The translations under genes were made by a program, and so were the position numbers. The notes below the pieces were generated by a model. It was not told where the DNA came from and did no database searches. It saw only the letters and a list, made by a program, of their open reading frames with translations. From positions 48,297 through 112,296 of the forward strand of contig JANQGJ010000010.1 of assembly GCA_028277395.1 (NCBI GenBank): a DNA stretch of 64,000 nt, written 5' to 3'. Below, in pieces: positions 39,606 through 48,675 of this stretch (positions are counted from its first letter, which is position 1; each line of letters starts with the position of its first letter). This DNA comes from Bacteroidales bacterium. Lineage in GTDB: Bacteria > Bacteroidota > Bacteroidia > Bacteroidales > F082.

Positions 39606-40892
39606 TTAACTGATTTCTCCTTTTAAATCGAAAAAATCAGAATCAATAATTTTCACGTTATAAAACCCGCCAATGTTAATGTTATTTCCCTGGTCTGCTA
39701 TTATAACTTCATTATCAACCTCCGGAGAATCGTATTCTGTCCGACCGATATAATTATCGCCTTCTTTCCTGTCAATAATTACTTTTAGATTACGACCGAC
39801 AAATCTTTTATTAGCTTCATATGATATTTCCTGCTGCAACATCATTATCTGATCTCTTCGGTTATCCTTTGTTTTTTGACTTACATTATCCTCCAATTTA
39901 AAGGCAGCAGTATCCTCTTCGGGGGAATAGGTAAAAACACCAAGTCTGTCGAACCTTGTCCTTCTGACAAAGTCCATTAGTTCTTTAAACTCCTCATCTG
40001 TTTCACCCGGATAACCAACTATTAATGTTGTTCTTAAAGCTACCCCGGGAACTCTAGATTTTATGATATTGATAAGTGCTTCGGTTTTTTCACCACCTAC
40101 ACCCCTTCTCATGGATCTTAATATACGACGGCTAATATGTTGCAATGGCATATCAAGATAAGAACACACTTTAGGATTATCGCGCATAACCTTAAGTAAT
40201 CCTGTTGGAAAATTTGTCGGATAGGTATAATGTAACCTGATCCACTCAACACCATCAACTTCTGATATACGTTTTATTAAATCAGGTAACTCCCTTTTAT
40301 TGTATAAATCTATACCGTACCATGTTAAATCCTGTGCTATCAGTATAAATTCCTTTACACCTTTTGCAGCCAACAACTCAACTTCTTTTATAATATCCTC
40401 TTTTGGTTTGGAAATATGGCTGCCACGTATTAACGGAATTGCACAAAAAGAACAGTTTCTGTTACAACCTTCAGATATTTTAATATATGCATAGTGCCCC
40501 GGAGTTGTTAATACTCTTTCCCCTAATAAATCGTGTTTGTAATCAATTCCAAGACTTTCAATCACTTCCGGAAGTTCGTTTACACCAAAAATGCCATCAA
40601 TATCCTTAATCTCATCGGTTAGCTCTTCTTTATACCTCTGAGATAAACAACCAGTTACGATAACCTTCTCAACCAATCCGTCTGCTTTTGCCTCCACTGC
40701 TCTCAGAATAGTATCTATTGATTCTTCCTTTGCATCATTAATAAAACCACAGGTATTTATAACAACAATATCAGATTGTTCATCAGAATCGTGTATTATA
40801 GTATAATCACCTTTTAGTTGACTCATTAACACCTCAGAATCCACCAGATTTTTAGAGCATCCCAATGTAACAATGTTTACCTTCTTTTTCAT
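39606..40892 (-). CDS. rimO: Ribosomal protein S12 methylthiotransferase
   Basis: RimO is a radical SAM enzyme that methylthiolates Asp88 of S12. The N-terminal UPF0004 domain begins TLGCSKNLVDSEVL. The radical SAM motif CNRNCSFC is followed by AIPLIRGSHISKP, and the C-terminal TRAM domain is present (about 365-428). The LGCSKN and SHISKP signatures separate RimO from MiaB. Length is 428, normal. Its start lies 13 bp after the ftsY stop, so the two form an operon. Confidence 0.93.
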   Translation of the reverse strand: MKKKVNIVTLGCSKNLVDSEVLMSQLKGDYTIIHDSDEQSDIVVINTCGFINDAKEESIDTILRAVEAKADGLVEKVIVTGCLSQRYKEELTDEIKDIDGIFGVNELPEVIESLGIDYKHDLLGERVLTTPGHYAYIKISEGCNRNCSFCAIPLIRGSHISKPKEDIIKEVELLAAKGVKEFILIAQDLTWYGIDLYNKRELPDLIKRISEVDGVEWIRLHYTYPTNFPTGLLKVMRDNPKVCSYLDMPLQHISRRILRSMRRGVGGEKTEALINIIKSRVPGVALRTTLIVGYPGETDEEFKELMDFVRRTRFDRLGVFTYSPEEDTAAFKLEDNVSQKTKDNRRDQIMMLQQEISYEANKRFVGRNLKVIIDRKEGDNYIGRTEYDSPEVDNEVIIADQGNNINIGGFYNVKIIDSDFFDLKGEIS

Positions 40893-40905
40893 TTAACTGT
40901 TAATC

Positions 40906-41859
40906 TTATGCAAACAGGCTTTCAACAAATTCCTTTCTGTTAAATACCTGGAGGTCTTCCATTTTCTCTCCAACTCCAATATACTTTACAGGTATTTTAA
41001 ACTGATCGGAAATCCCTATCACTACACCTCCTTTAGCTGTACCATCAAGCTTTGTAAGAGCAATTGCATTTACATCTGTTGCAGCTGTAAACTGTTTTGC
41101 CTGCTCAATTGCATTTTGCCCTGTTGAAGCATCCAGTACCAGAAGAATCTCATGTGGAGCATCTGCAACAAGCTTCTGCATAACCCGACTCGTTTTTGAG
41201 AGCTCATTCATAAGATTTACCTTGTTATGAAGTCTTCCTGCAGTATCTATAATTACCACATCACAATCCTGAGCAATTGCTGATTTAAGCGTATCATAAG
41301 CAACTGATGCAGGGTCAGCTCCCATTCCCTGACTTACTATAGGAACATCAGCTCTGCCAGCCCATATTTTAATCTGATCAACTGCTGCAGCCCTGAATGT
41401 ATCTGCCGCTCCAAGCATAACTTTTTTACCTGCCATTTTAAAATTGTAGGCAAGTTTGCCAATTGTTGTTGTTTTTCCAACCCCATTTACTCCTACAACA
41501 AGAATTACATATGGTTTACGACCTTCGGGCAGATCAAAATCAGAACCATCTCCTGTATTGTTCTCAAGCAACAACTGTTCGATCTCATCCTTGAGTATTA
41601 AGTTTAATTCTTCAACACCCAGGTATTTATCCCTGGCAACTCTGTCCTCAATACGTTCAATTATCTTCAGTGTTGTATGTACTCCAACATCTGACATAAC
41701 CAACGCTTCTTCAAGGTTATCAAGAACTTCATCATCAACCTTGGATTTACCTATTACCGCTTTTGATAATTTATTAAAAACATTTTTACGTGTTTTTTCA
41801 AGGCCTTTATTAAGATCTTCTTTCTGCTGCTTCTTTGAAAAAATTGAAAATAACCCCAT
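40906..41859 (-). CDS. ftsY: Signal recognition particle receptor FtsY
   Basis: FtsY docks SRP-ribosome complexes at the inner membrane. The 317-residue protein is a short form with little of the acidic A domain: a Lys-rich N-terminus, the N domain, then the SRP GTPase with GVNGVGKTTTIGKLA (G1), DTFRAAA, DTAGRLHNK (G3), TKLDGTAKGG (G4) and GVGEKMEDLQVF near the end. A terminator just upstream (42094-42129) implies that it starts its own transcription unit with rimO. Confidence 0.95.
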   Translation of the reverse strand: MGLFSIFSKKQQKEDLNKGLEKTRKNVFNKLSKAVIGKSKVDDEVLDNLEEALVMSDVGVHTTLKIIERIEDRVARDKYLGVEELNLILKDEIEQLLLENNTGDGSDFDLPEGRKPYVILVVGVNGVGKTTTIGKLAYNFKMAGKKVMLGAADTFRAAAVDQIKIWAGRADVPIVSQGMGADPASVAYDTLKSAIAQDCDVVIIDTAGRLHNKVNLMNELSKTSRVMQKLVADAPHEILLVLDASTGQNAIEQAKQFTAATDVNAIALTKLDGTAKGGVVIGISDQFKIPVKYIGVGEKMEDLQVFNRKEFVESLFA

Positions 41860-42093
41860 GCTCGTATAACTAATTATAGTAATTATTCTTATTATTTAAA
41901 TTAATACCAGTTTCAAATATCCTGTTAATTAAACCGGTTAACAAACGGGTAATTGCTGTTAAAACAGATGTTTTCCCGACTTCTGTCATATCCCAAACGA
42001 AAACAATTCCGCCAATAAATGAGGGAGTTGCAAAGTTCTTAATTTATTTTATAATTTCAGTAATAATCAAACCAAAAGATTGATTTTATATAC

Positions 42094-42129
42094 AAAAAAA
42101 GCTTTCCCCCACAATGCAGGAAAAAGCTT
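42094..42129 (-). terminator. Rho-independent terminator after the rpmG-DUF4295 unit
   Basis: Minus strand: AAGCTTTTTCC pairs with GGGGAAAGCTT (11 bp, two G-U) around a 9-nt loop, followed by a run of seven T. It lies 36 bp past the DUF4295 stop and separates it from ftsY. Confidence 0.85.
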
Positions 42130-42164
42130 CATCTTTAAGATCAACAATGTATCTTAACTAAACT

Positions 42165-42317
42165 CTATTTCTTGTCAAAATATTCTTTAACCTGATCGGT
42201 TGGAACAATTTCTTCTTTAAATGTATAAGCGCCAGATTTAGCTGATCTGCTCATCTTGATTACTTTTGCGAAATCCTTTCCTGAGGATTGTAACGATGCA
42301 ACAACTTTCTTAGCCAT
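42165..42317 (-). CDS. DUF4295 small basic protein
   Basis: This 50-residue Lys-rich protein (begins MAKKVVASLQSSGKDFAK, ends QVKEYFDKK) matches the Bacteroidota DUF4295 family, which is nearly always found between rpmG and ftsY, as here. It starts 8 bp after the rpmG stop. The location and basic character suggest a ribosome-associated role, which is inference only. Confidence 0.85.
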   Translation of the reverse strand: MAKKVVASLQSSGKDFAKVIKMSRSAKSGAYTFKEEIVPTDQVKEYFDKK

Positions 42318-42325
42318 AGTATATA

Positions 42326-42514
42326 TTATTTAATTTCTCTGTGAACAGTCATTTTTTTCAGGATCGGGTTATACTTCTTTAACTCGAGCCTTTCAGGAGT
42401 GTTCTTCTTGTTTTTCTTAGTTATATATCTTGAAGTTCCAGGCATACCACTGTTCTTATGCTCAGTACATTCCAGAATTACCTGTATCCTTGCGTCTTTG
42501 CTCTTTTTAGCCAT
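42326..42514 (-). CDS. rpmG: 50S ribosomal protein L33
   Basis: The 62-residue sequence has the L33 core ([39 protein letters not shown]). It has only one cysteine, so it is a zinc-free C-minus form. In Bacteroidota rpmB (L28) normally lies just upstream; here the 78 bp upstream of rpmG hold no such gene and marC follows, so rpmB must be elsewhere. Confidence 0.95.
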   Translation of the reverse strand: MAKKSKDARIQVILECTEHKNSGMPGTSRYITKKNKKNTPERLELKKYNPILKKMTVHREIK

Positions 42515-42542
42515 TTCTGTATTCGCTTTAAATTTCGGACGG

Positions 42543-42574
42543 CAAAAATACCAACTTTATATATAATATCCAAT
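42543..42574 (-). promoter_or_regulatory. Probable promoter of rpmG-DUF4295
   Basis: Minus strand: ATTG (42574-42571), 20 bp, TATTTTTG (42550-42543), one mismatch to the Bacteroidota consensus. Transcription would start about 20 nt before the rpmG ATG. Confidence 0.5.
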
Positions 42575-42592
42575 ATTAATACTGTAATATTT

Positions 42593-43225
42593 TCAATTAT
42601 TCATAATTGTCTGAATATAAGGTGTTATACCGGCGAAAAAGAACTCAACCGCTATAACCATTACGATCAGGCCCATTAATTTCATCATTATTTTATTACC
42701 CTTGTCGCCCAAAAACTTAGTAATACCCACAGCACCAATCAAAACGATCATTAATGTAATCGCTACCAGTACAATTGAAGTTATTACAAGTGCTGAGTTG
42801 GAAAAACTATCACTTTCTCCCATAAGAATTATTGCATTGGTAATAGCTCCCGGACCAGCGATCATCGGAATTCCCAATGGTGTTATACTAATATCATCAA
42901 CATATTTCTCAACATCTTCAGCTCTTATTTTCATTGGACTCAACCGCGCGTTAAGCATATCATAACCCATGATAAAGAACAAAACTCCACCCACAACCTG
43001 TAATCCGGCTACTGAAATTCCAAAAAAGTTAAACAGGTATTCACCAAGAAAAGCGAATAAGATCAACACAAAAGTAGCAGTGATAGTTGCCTTAACTGCA
43101 GTTTTTCTTCTCTCCCGTTTTGATAACTCTGAAGTCATTGTTAAAAAAACAGGCATAATACCCATCGGGTTCATCAATGTAAAAAATGAAGTAAAATAAA
43201 GAAGAATTGTTGTTAAAGTTTCCAC
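42593..43225 (-). CDS. MarC-family integral membrane protein
   Basis: Six hydrophobic segments and the motifs LMNPMGIMPVFL near the N-terminus and GIPMIAGPGAIT in the middle identify the MarC/UPF0056 family (210 residues, normal). The family was once linked to antibiotic resistance, but that was withdrawn; its substrate is unknown. It lies alone between the ftcD terminator and the rpmG promoter. Confidence 0.85.
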   Translation of the reverse strand: METLTTILLYFTSFFTLMNPMGIMPVFLTMTSELSKRERRKTAVKATITATFVLILFAFLGEYLFNFFGISVAGLQVVGGVLFFIMGYDMLNARLSPMKIRAEDVEKYVDDISITPLGIPMIAGPGAITNAIILMGESDSFSNSALVITSIVLVAITLMIVLIGAVGITKFLGDKGNKIMMKLMGLIVMVIAVEFFFAGITPYIQTIMNN

Positions 43226-43238
43226 TTGTCAGTTTTGA

Positions 43239-43284
43239 AAAAATTTTATCAGCCAGATCAAAATATAGCATTGATCCGGCTGAT
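43239..43284 (-). terminator. Terminator after ftcD
   Basis: Minus strand: ATCAGCC-G-GATCA pairs with TGATC-T-GGCTGAT, a 7+5 bp stem with one internal mismatch, and runs into AAAATTTTTTC. It begins 8 bp after the ftcD stop. Confidence 0.6.
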
Positions 43285-43291
43285 CAAAATA

Positions 43292-44989
43292 TTATAATTC
43301 TGATATTTTAATGTTTACAATATCAATGATCGTGTCTCTTAATTCTTTCGCTTTCAGTTCAATCTCCTGTCCTCTTTTTATCAGGTCAGCGGTAAACTCT
43401 TTATCATCAATTCCCGAAGCGTTGATCTTTACATTCAGGTACGCACCTTCCACAGCTGTTAAGGCACATAATGCTCCAACTCCTGCATCAGACACCGAGT
43501 TTGGGTTACCGGTTTCTGCCATTACCTTCATTACTTCCATCGAATTAAATGATGTTTCCATTACTTTAAACGGAATCTCCATAGCATATTTCGAGGCGTT
43601 TTCAATTGCTTCTTTTCTCAACTGTTTTTCATCATCTGTTTTCTTTGGCAGACCAAATGCATCCATGATTTTGTTAAAAGCATTTGTGTCTTCATCAACA
43701 AGCCGTAATAACTCATCCTTATATTCCTGTCCTTTGGCTGCCCAGTCTGAAAATTCTTCCCATCTCTCATCCCATCCTCTTTTGTGTGAGCTTAAATTAG
43801 CAACCATGGTTCCCAGGGATACACCAAGTACTCCGGCATATGCAGAAATTGATCCTCCTCCGGGTGCTGCAGACTCAGATGCTGTTTCGTTGGCAAATTC
43901 TGTTAAAGACATGTCAACAAGCATCTTGTCGTTTGACTCAAGTAAGTACTCAATTATTCTTTCTTTAGGATTAAACGGCTTAAGATCATCAAGACCCATT
44001 GATTTAATAGCTATTCTCACAAGCTCATCATTATCAACACCAACTGAGCGTTTTTGCTTTCTAAGGAAATACCTACCTGCTTCAAGCATTGCTTCCAGAG
44101 GTATTAAACCTACCAATTCTGATCCTGTAACACGGATTCCCCTTGCTTCGGCTTTTTTCCATACCTCATCGTACGCAATATGAACAGGAGTAATACTTAT
44201 ATTTGTGAGGTTCATTGATATCTGTGCAACATCATATTCGTCAATAAACCAGCCGATTGCTTTTACTGATTTCAGCGATCCAGGGATCATTACCGGTTTG
44301 CCGCTGGCATCTTTTACTATCTTTCCGGTAAGCGGATTTCCTTCACGTTTTGTTCTTCCTCTTTCTCTAACATCAAAGGCAATTGCATTCGCCCTTCGTG
44401 TTGATGTTGTATTCAGATTCACATTAAATGCAACAAGAAAATCACGGGCGCCAACTGCTGTAACACCGGTTCCGGCAACTTTTTCATTAAACTCAGCCGG
44501 CCCAAAATCAGGCTTCCAGTGAGGATCTGATAATTTTTCCTTCAATCCCTCATATTCTCCTGAGCGGCAATTAGCCAGATTTTTCCTTTCTTCATTAAAC
44601 GCAGCATTTTCATAACAGTAAATTGGTATCTCCAACTCTTTTCCAATTCTCTCTGCAAGTTTCCTCGCGTAAACAACAGTCTCTTCCATTGTAATATTTG
44701 ACACAGGCACCAATGGGCATACATCAGTGGCACCAAAACGAGGATGCTCACCTTTCTGAGTACGCATATCAATAACTTCAGCGGCTTTTCTAACAGCCGC
44801 AAATGCTGCCTCCAGAACCTCGTCAGGGGTGCCAACCATTGTTACTACAGTACGATTTGTTGCTGCACCGGGATCAACATCAAGTAGTTTTACACCCTCA
44901 ACTTTTTCAATTTCGTCTGTAATTTGCTTAATGACAGCCATATCACGGCCTTCACTAAAATTTGGAACACATTCTATAAGTTGTCTCAT
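43292..44989 (-). CDS. ftcD: Bifunctional glutamate formimidoyltransferase / formimidoyl-THF cyclodeaminase
   Basis: The 565-residue protein joins two domains. A formiminotransferase covers about 1-325 (CVPNFSEGRD at the start, GEHPRFGATDVCPL). A cyclodeaminase covers about 350-565 (FANETASESAAPGGGSISAY and a helical bundle). The pair transfers the formimino group of formiminoglutamate to tetrahydrofolate and releases ammonia, the last steps of histidine breakdown. The hut genes are not adjacent. The fused arrangement is common in Bacteroidota and animals. Confidence 0.92.
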   Translation of the reverse strand: MRQLIECVPNFSEGRDMAVIKQITDEIEKVEGVKLLDVDPGAATNRTVVTMVGTPDEVLEAAFAAVRKAAEVIDMRTQKGEHPRFGATDVCPLVPVSNITMEETVVYARKLAERIGKELEIPIYCYENAAFNEERKNLANCRSGEYEGLKEKLSDPHWKPDFGPAEFNEKVAGTGVTAVGARDFLVAFNVNLNTTSTRRANAIAFDVRERGRTKREGNPLTGKIVKDASGKPVMIPGSLKSVKAIGWFIDEYDVAQISMNLTNISITPVHIAYDEVWKKAEARGIRVTGSELVGLIPLEAMLEAGRYFLRKQKRSVGVDNDELVRIAIKSMGLDDLKPFNPKERIIEYLLESNDKMLVDMSLTEFANETASESAAPGGGSISAYAGVLGVSLGTMVANLSSHKRGWDERWEEFSDWAAKGQEYKDELLRLVDEDTNAFNKIMDAFGLPKKTDDEKQLRKEAIENASKYAMEIPFKVMETSFNSMEVMKVMAETGNPNSVSDAGVGALCALTAVEGAYLNVKINASGIDDKEFTADLIKRGQEIELKAKELRDTIIDIVNIKISEL

Positions 44990-45123
44990 TGTAATTTCTG
45001 TTAATGTACGTAATGGGGTACAAAAATAGGAAATGTGAACCAGATAATAACATGTTTAAACTCATAAAGAGTTAACTTGATGAAAAATAATATGATTTTC
45101 AGAAAACCGTCCTGAAAGTACTA

Positions 45124-45151
45124 TCAAACTGGATCTAAGAATTCAGTTTGA
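45124..45151 (-). terminator. Hairpin after the MOSC-MoaB gene
   Basis: TCAAACTG and CAGTTTGA form perfect 8-bp arms around 12 nt, 17 bp beyond the stop of the molybdopterin operon. There is no proper T run after it, so it may be only a 3'-end stabiliser. Confidence 0.4.
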
Positions 45152-45167
45152 ATAGGAAGTTTAATAA

Positions 45168-46100
45168 TTAGTGGGCATCAATACTGTAAAGCATTAAAAC
45201 AAGATGATACAGTATTTTATTTATTTCACTCATGTACTCGTTTACAGCTTTTACACTACCGGGCAGTGTAAAAATCATTGTCCTGTCAATAATTCCGGCA
45301 ACACTTCTGCTAATTAAAGCATTTGGTTTTTCCATACCATATTTCATACGTATCATATCCATAATACCAGGAATTTCCTTATCAAGTAATGGGGTTACAA
45401 CATCAACAGTTATATCCCTTGGACCTATTCCTGTACCACCTGTTGTGAATACAAAATCATAATGATCTTTTGCATCTGTAACTAATTCTTTCAGTTTATT
45501 TTCATCATCCGGGATTACCCTGATATCAATATCATATTTGAAATTACTCATTTCAAAAAATGTAGTAATAGCTTCTTTTATTTTAGGTCCGCTCCTGTCT
45601 TCATATTCTCCAATACTCACCCGGTCGCTTAATGTTATTATGAGAGTACGAAATATTTTTGGCTGGTACTGAAGTACATCGCCTTTTTTTAATTCACCAC
45701 CTTTCTTTACCCTTACAAAAATACCTTCCTTAGGCATAACACAGTTTCCAACCTCTTTGAATATGGCACAGGAATCACCATGACATTTTTTACCAATCTG
45801 GGTTACTTCCAACTCGACATTATCATTAATAAACCTGTCTAAAGGTGCTGTTTTAAAAAGTTCAATGCCTTCTGTAGTAATATTCTCAGCAAACTCACCA
45901 AATTTAATCTCACGTCTGGCCTGTTTCGAAAATTTATTAAAACTCTCTACTCCAAGCATACTTACCTGCCTGTGCCAGGTGCCGGAATGCGCATCATCTT
46001 TAACACCCAGTTTATTTAGTTCTATTGAGTTAACAGGTTTCTTAACTGTACCTTTTTCTACTGAAACATTAGTACTCAGTATTTTAATAGTTGCTGTCAT
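45168..46100 (-). CDS. MOSC domain-MoaB/Mog domain fusion protein
   Basis: The N-terminal half (about 1-145) is a MOSC domain, a sulfur-carrier module with the motif GVKDDAHSG, GEFAENITTEG and the conserved Cys in KKCHGDSCAIF. The C-terminal half (about 148-310) is a MoaB/Mog molybdopterin-binding domain with LIITLSDRVS, TTGGTGIGPRD and a PGSVKAV loop. Mog-type domains adenylylate molybdopterin before MoeA inserts metal; MOSC domains bind or transfer sulfur or cofactor. It is the last gene of moeA-moaA-moaC-(this), supporting a cofactor-maturation role. Confidence 0.88.
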   Translation of the reverse strand: MTATIKILSTNVSVEKGTVKKPVNSIELNKLGVKDDAHSGTWHRQVSMLGVESFNKFSKQARREIKFGEFAENITTEGIELFKTAPLDRFINDNVELEVTQIGKKCHGDSCAIFKEVGNCVMPKEGIFVRVKKGGELKKGDVLQYQPKIFRTLIITLSDRVSIGEYEDRSGPKIKEAITTFFEMSNFKYDIDIRVIPDDENKLKELVTDAKDHYDFVFTTGGTGIGPRDITVDVVTPLLDKEIPGIMDMIRMKYGMEKPNALISRSVAGIIDRTMIFTLPGSVKAVNEYMSEINKILYHLVLMLYSIDAH

Positions 46101-46139
46101 AGTAAGTGTTATTTATTAGTTTATTAACCTGATAATATG

Positions 46140-46595
46140 CTATTGCAAATCCTGCTTTGTTTTATTAACCAGTTTCACTTCCCCGATAATCATATTTTTA
46201 TCAACCGCTTTGCACATATCATATATTGTAAGCAAAGCAGTGCTAACACCGGTAAGTGCTTCCATTTCAACTCCTGTTTGTCCGATACATATAACCTGAC
46301 CTGTAACCCTGACTCCATTTGCCTCAACATTCGTTATGATATCAACTTTAGTAAGTTGTAATGGGTGGCATAACGGGATCATATCGCTGGTTCGTTTTGC
46401 TGCCTGAATACCTGCTATTTCGGCAATAGTAAGCACATCACCCTTTTTCATCTGGTTATCCCTGATAAGAGCCAGTGTTTCTTCGTTCAACGAAATAAAC
46501 CCTTCGGCTTTTGCAATTCGCATTTGGTTTGGCTTATTGGCAACATTTACCATATTTGCCTTACCTTTTTCGTTTGTATGACTTAGTTTACCCAT
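46140..46595 (-). CDS. moaC: Cyclic pyranopterin monophosphate synthase
   Basis: MoaC converts the MoaA product to cPMP. The 151-residue protein carries the family motifs MVNVANKPN, MIPLCHPL and GVEMEALTGVSTALLTIYDMCKA-type core (read as three segments), including the substrate-binding His and the Met-Glu-Ala pair. It lies between moaA and the MOSC-MoaB gene on the same strand with gaps of about 40 bp. Confidence 0.95.
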   Translation of the reverse strand: MGKLSHTNEKGKANMVNVANKPNQMRIAKAEGFISLNEETLALIRDNQMKKGDVLTIAEIAGIQAAKRTSDMIPLCHPLQLTKVDIITNVEANGVRVTGQVICIGQTGVEMEALTGVSTALLTIYDMCKAVDKNMIIGEVKLVNKTKQDLQ

Positions 46596-46637
46596 AGTTG
46601 TGCAAATTTAACATTTCACATAGCAGATGTACTCTTT

Positions 46638-47438
46638 CTAACCACCAATATTATAGAATTCACCAACAGTATTTACTGACCCGCATTTTGGCTTATGCAT
46701 CAGAGCGTTGTTTAGAGCTTCTTCTATTCCAAACTCTCTGATACTGTATTCACGATTATTGAACAAACATGGTTTAATTTTACCATCTGCAGTAAGTCTT
46801 AACCTGTTGCATATCTTACAATCACCACCTTCACCACCTTCAACTACTGCAAAATGTCCCTGACTTAATTCCATCTGATGAATATATCTTATCTGAAGTC
46901 CGTTTTTTCTGCAATACTCTGCAACTTCGATTGCATCAGGTTCTGAAGAATTTTTCTTTATTACACAATTAATTTTAACCGGAGTTAATCCAACAAAGCG
47001 GGCTTCTTCAATACCAGCCAGTACATCCTGAATATTCCCAATCCTTGTAATAGTTTTATATTTCTCCGGATTTAATGTATCAAGACTTACATTTACTCTG
47101 TGCAATCCTGCTTTTTTTAAATCAACAGCATATTTTTTTAAGAAAATCCCATTCGTGGTTAATCCAAAGTCGTTAACTCCACGAATACCTGAGATCATGC
47201 TAACCAGATCAACAATACCCTTCCTTACAAGTGGTTCACCACCAGTTAATCTGATTTTGTTGATACCGCGATCAACACATATTTTTACAACATCTGTAAT
47301 TTCTTCATAAGAAATGATGCTACTATGATCAAGAAGCTGTATCCCTTTTTCAGGCATACAATAAGTACATCTTAAATTACATCTGTCGGTAACTGATATC
47401 CTCAGATAATTTATCCTTCTGTTAAATTTGTCGTACAT
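46638..47438 (-). CDS. moaA: GTP 3',8-cyclase MoaA, shortened form
   Basis: MoaA is a radical SAM enzyme that starts molybdopterin synthesis from GTP. Both Fe-S sites are intact: N-terminal CNLRCTYC (Cys20, 24, 27) and C-terminal CKICNRLRL with a third Cys 14 residues on (Cys207, 210, 224). RLTGGEPLVRK and the terminal IGG are also present. At 266 residues it is about 60 shorter than usual. The loss falls between the radical SAM barrel and the second cluster, where a GHFAVVEGGEGGD linker replaces the normal segment. Its start overlaps the end of moeA by 17 bp. Confidence 0.85.
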   Translation of the reverse strand: MYDKFNRRINYLRISVTDRCNLRCTYCMPEKGIQLLDHSSIISYEEITDVVKICVDRGINKIRLTGGEPLVRKGIVDLVSMISGIRGVNDFGLTTNGIFLKKYAVDLKKAGLHRVNVSLDTLNPEKYKTITRIGNIQDVLAGIEEARFVGLTPVKINCVIKKNSSEPDAIEVAEYCRKNGLQIRYIHQMELSQGHFAVVEGGEGGDCKICNRLRLTADGKIKPCLFNNREYSIREFGIEEALNNALMHKPKCGSVNTVGEFYNIGG

Positions 47439-48600
47439 CTACCAATTCTCCTGCTTCTAATTTTTCCCGGCCTATTTCAACTGCTACAATACCATCAGCA
47501 AAAACATATGAATGAATATGAGCAGAGCCATGATATTCAACCGGATAAACTTTTCCATCAACTATATTTATTGGTATAAATGATTTTCGAACTGATTTTC
47601 TTCTTTTATATTCCTTACCCATAGGTAGTTTTATTTTACCTGCTACATCTGTTTTGTTCATTAAACATGAAATTAAAGGACGAACAAGTAATTCAAACTG
47701 AGTATATGAAGAAACCGGATTTCCCGGTAGTCCGAAAATAAATTTATTATTGTTATATGTTCCAAAAATCGTTGGTTTACCGGGTTGTACTGCAATTGAT
47801 CTGAATTTTATATCAACCCCGGCTTTAATCATTATTTCCGGTACAAAATCAAAATCACCCATGGAAACCCCACCCGTTAAAAGTACTATATCATTCTCCT
47901 CAAGCGCTTTCTTTATGATGTTGTAAGTAGCATCTTCAGAGTCCCCGGCAATTCCCAGATAACCGGGTATTGCTCCTGCCCTTTCTGCCTGTGCTATAAG
48001 CTGATACCCGTTGCTGTTTCTAATTTGCGATTTTTCAGGTAAATCTGCCGGTTCAACAAGCTCGTCTCCTGTTGATACAATTCCTACTTTCGGGGAGCAA
48101 TAAACTACAGGTTTAACACAACCAACAGATGCCATAACAGCTATGTGTTGTGGTTTTATTAATGTTCCTTTCTCAAGTACAAGGTCGCCTTTTTTTATAT
48201 CTTCGGCAAAATAACAGATATTTGTATTGGTACTTTCATTTAAAAACCTGACAACTCCTTTCTCAATTTCTTTCGTGTGTTCAATCATTAAAACACAATC
48301 TGCACCTTCGGGTATAATAGCACCTGTCATTATCTTGGTACATTCATTAACCCCTACCTTAAATTTTGGAACGCTTCCGGCCGGCAGTACCTCAATGACT
48401 TTCAGGTCATTATAGATGTCTTTCCTGCGACATGCATAACCGTCCATGGCAGATTTATCGAACGGTGGCATATTAATATCAGAATATACGTCACTGGCAA
48501 TAACTTTGCCCACAGACTCAGTAAAATTAACCTGCTCTGTCGACATGGTTAATCTGGCAGCATTTTGAACAATCTCTAAGGCTTCTTCAAATTTTATCAT
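47422..48600 (-). CDS. moeA: Molybdopterin molybdenumtransferase MoeA
   Basis: MoeA inserts molybdate (or tungstate) into adenylylated molybdopterin. The N-terminal domain has PPFDKSAMDGYA, domain II has the beta-barrel with IMTGAIIPEGADC, and the Mog-like domain has LLTGGVSMGDFD and GLPGNPVSSYTQFE. Length (392) is normal. It is the first gene of moeA-moaA-moaC-MOSC/MoaB. A 14-bp hairpin lies in its upstream gap, so expression may depend on read-through from the T9SS/TonB genes or on a promoter I could not find. Confidence 0.93.
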   Translation of the reverse strand: MIKFEEALEIVQNAARLTMSTEQVNFTESVGKVIASDVYSDINMPPFDKSAMDGYACRRKDIYNDLKVIEVLPAGSVPKFKVGVNECTKIMTGAIIPEGADCVLMIEHTKEIEKGVVRFLNESTNTNICYFAEDIKKGDLVLEKGTLIKPQHIAVMASVGCVKPVVYCSPKVGIVSTGDELVEPADLPEKSQIRNSNGYQLIAQAERAGAIPGYLGIAGDSEDATYNIIKKALEENDIVLLTGGVSMGDFDFVPEIMIKAGVDIKFRSIAVQPGKPTIFGTYNNNKFIFGLPGNPVSSYTQFELLVRPLISCLMNKTDVAGKIKLPMGKEYKRRKSVRKSFIPINIVDGKVYPVEYHGSAHIHSYVFADGIVAVEIGREKLEAGELVDVRQI

Positions 48601-48625
48601 AGTAGCAATTAGTTAAACCTTCAAA

Positions 48626-48665
48626 CCTGTTTCATAAACCTAAATTACTCAGTTTATGAAACAGG
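48626..48665 (-). terminator. Perfect 14-bp hairpin between the T9SS gene and moeA
   Basis: CCTGTTTCATAAAC and GTTTATGAAACAGG flank a 12-nt loop. It starts 11 bp past the stop of the T9SS gene. On the minus strand only TTT follows, so it may attenuate rather than fully stop transcription into moeA. Confidence 0.55.
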
Positions 48666-48675
48666 AAATGGTATT

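Noticed and set aside
43311..44183. Long plus-strand open frame of 290 codons within ftcD
   Set aside because: It is the antisense shadow of a clear ftcD gene, Ser-rich and without any recognisable motif.
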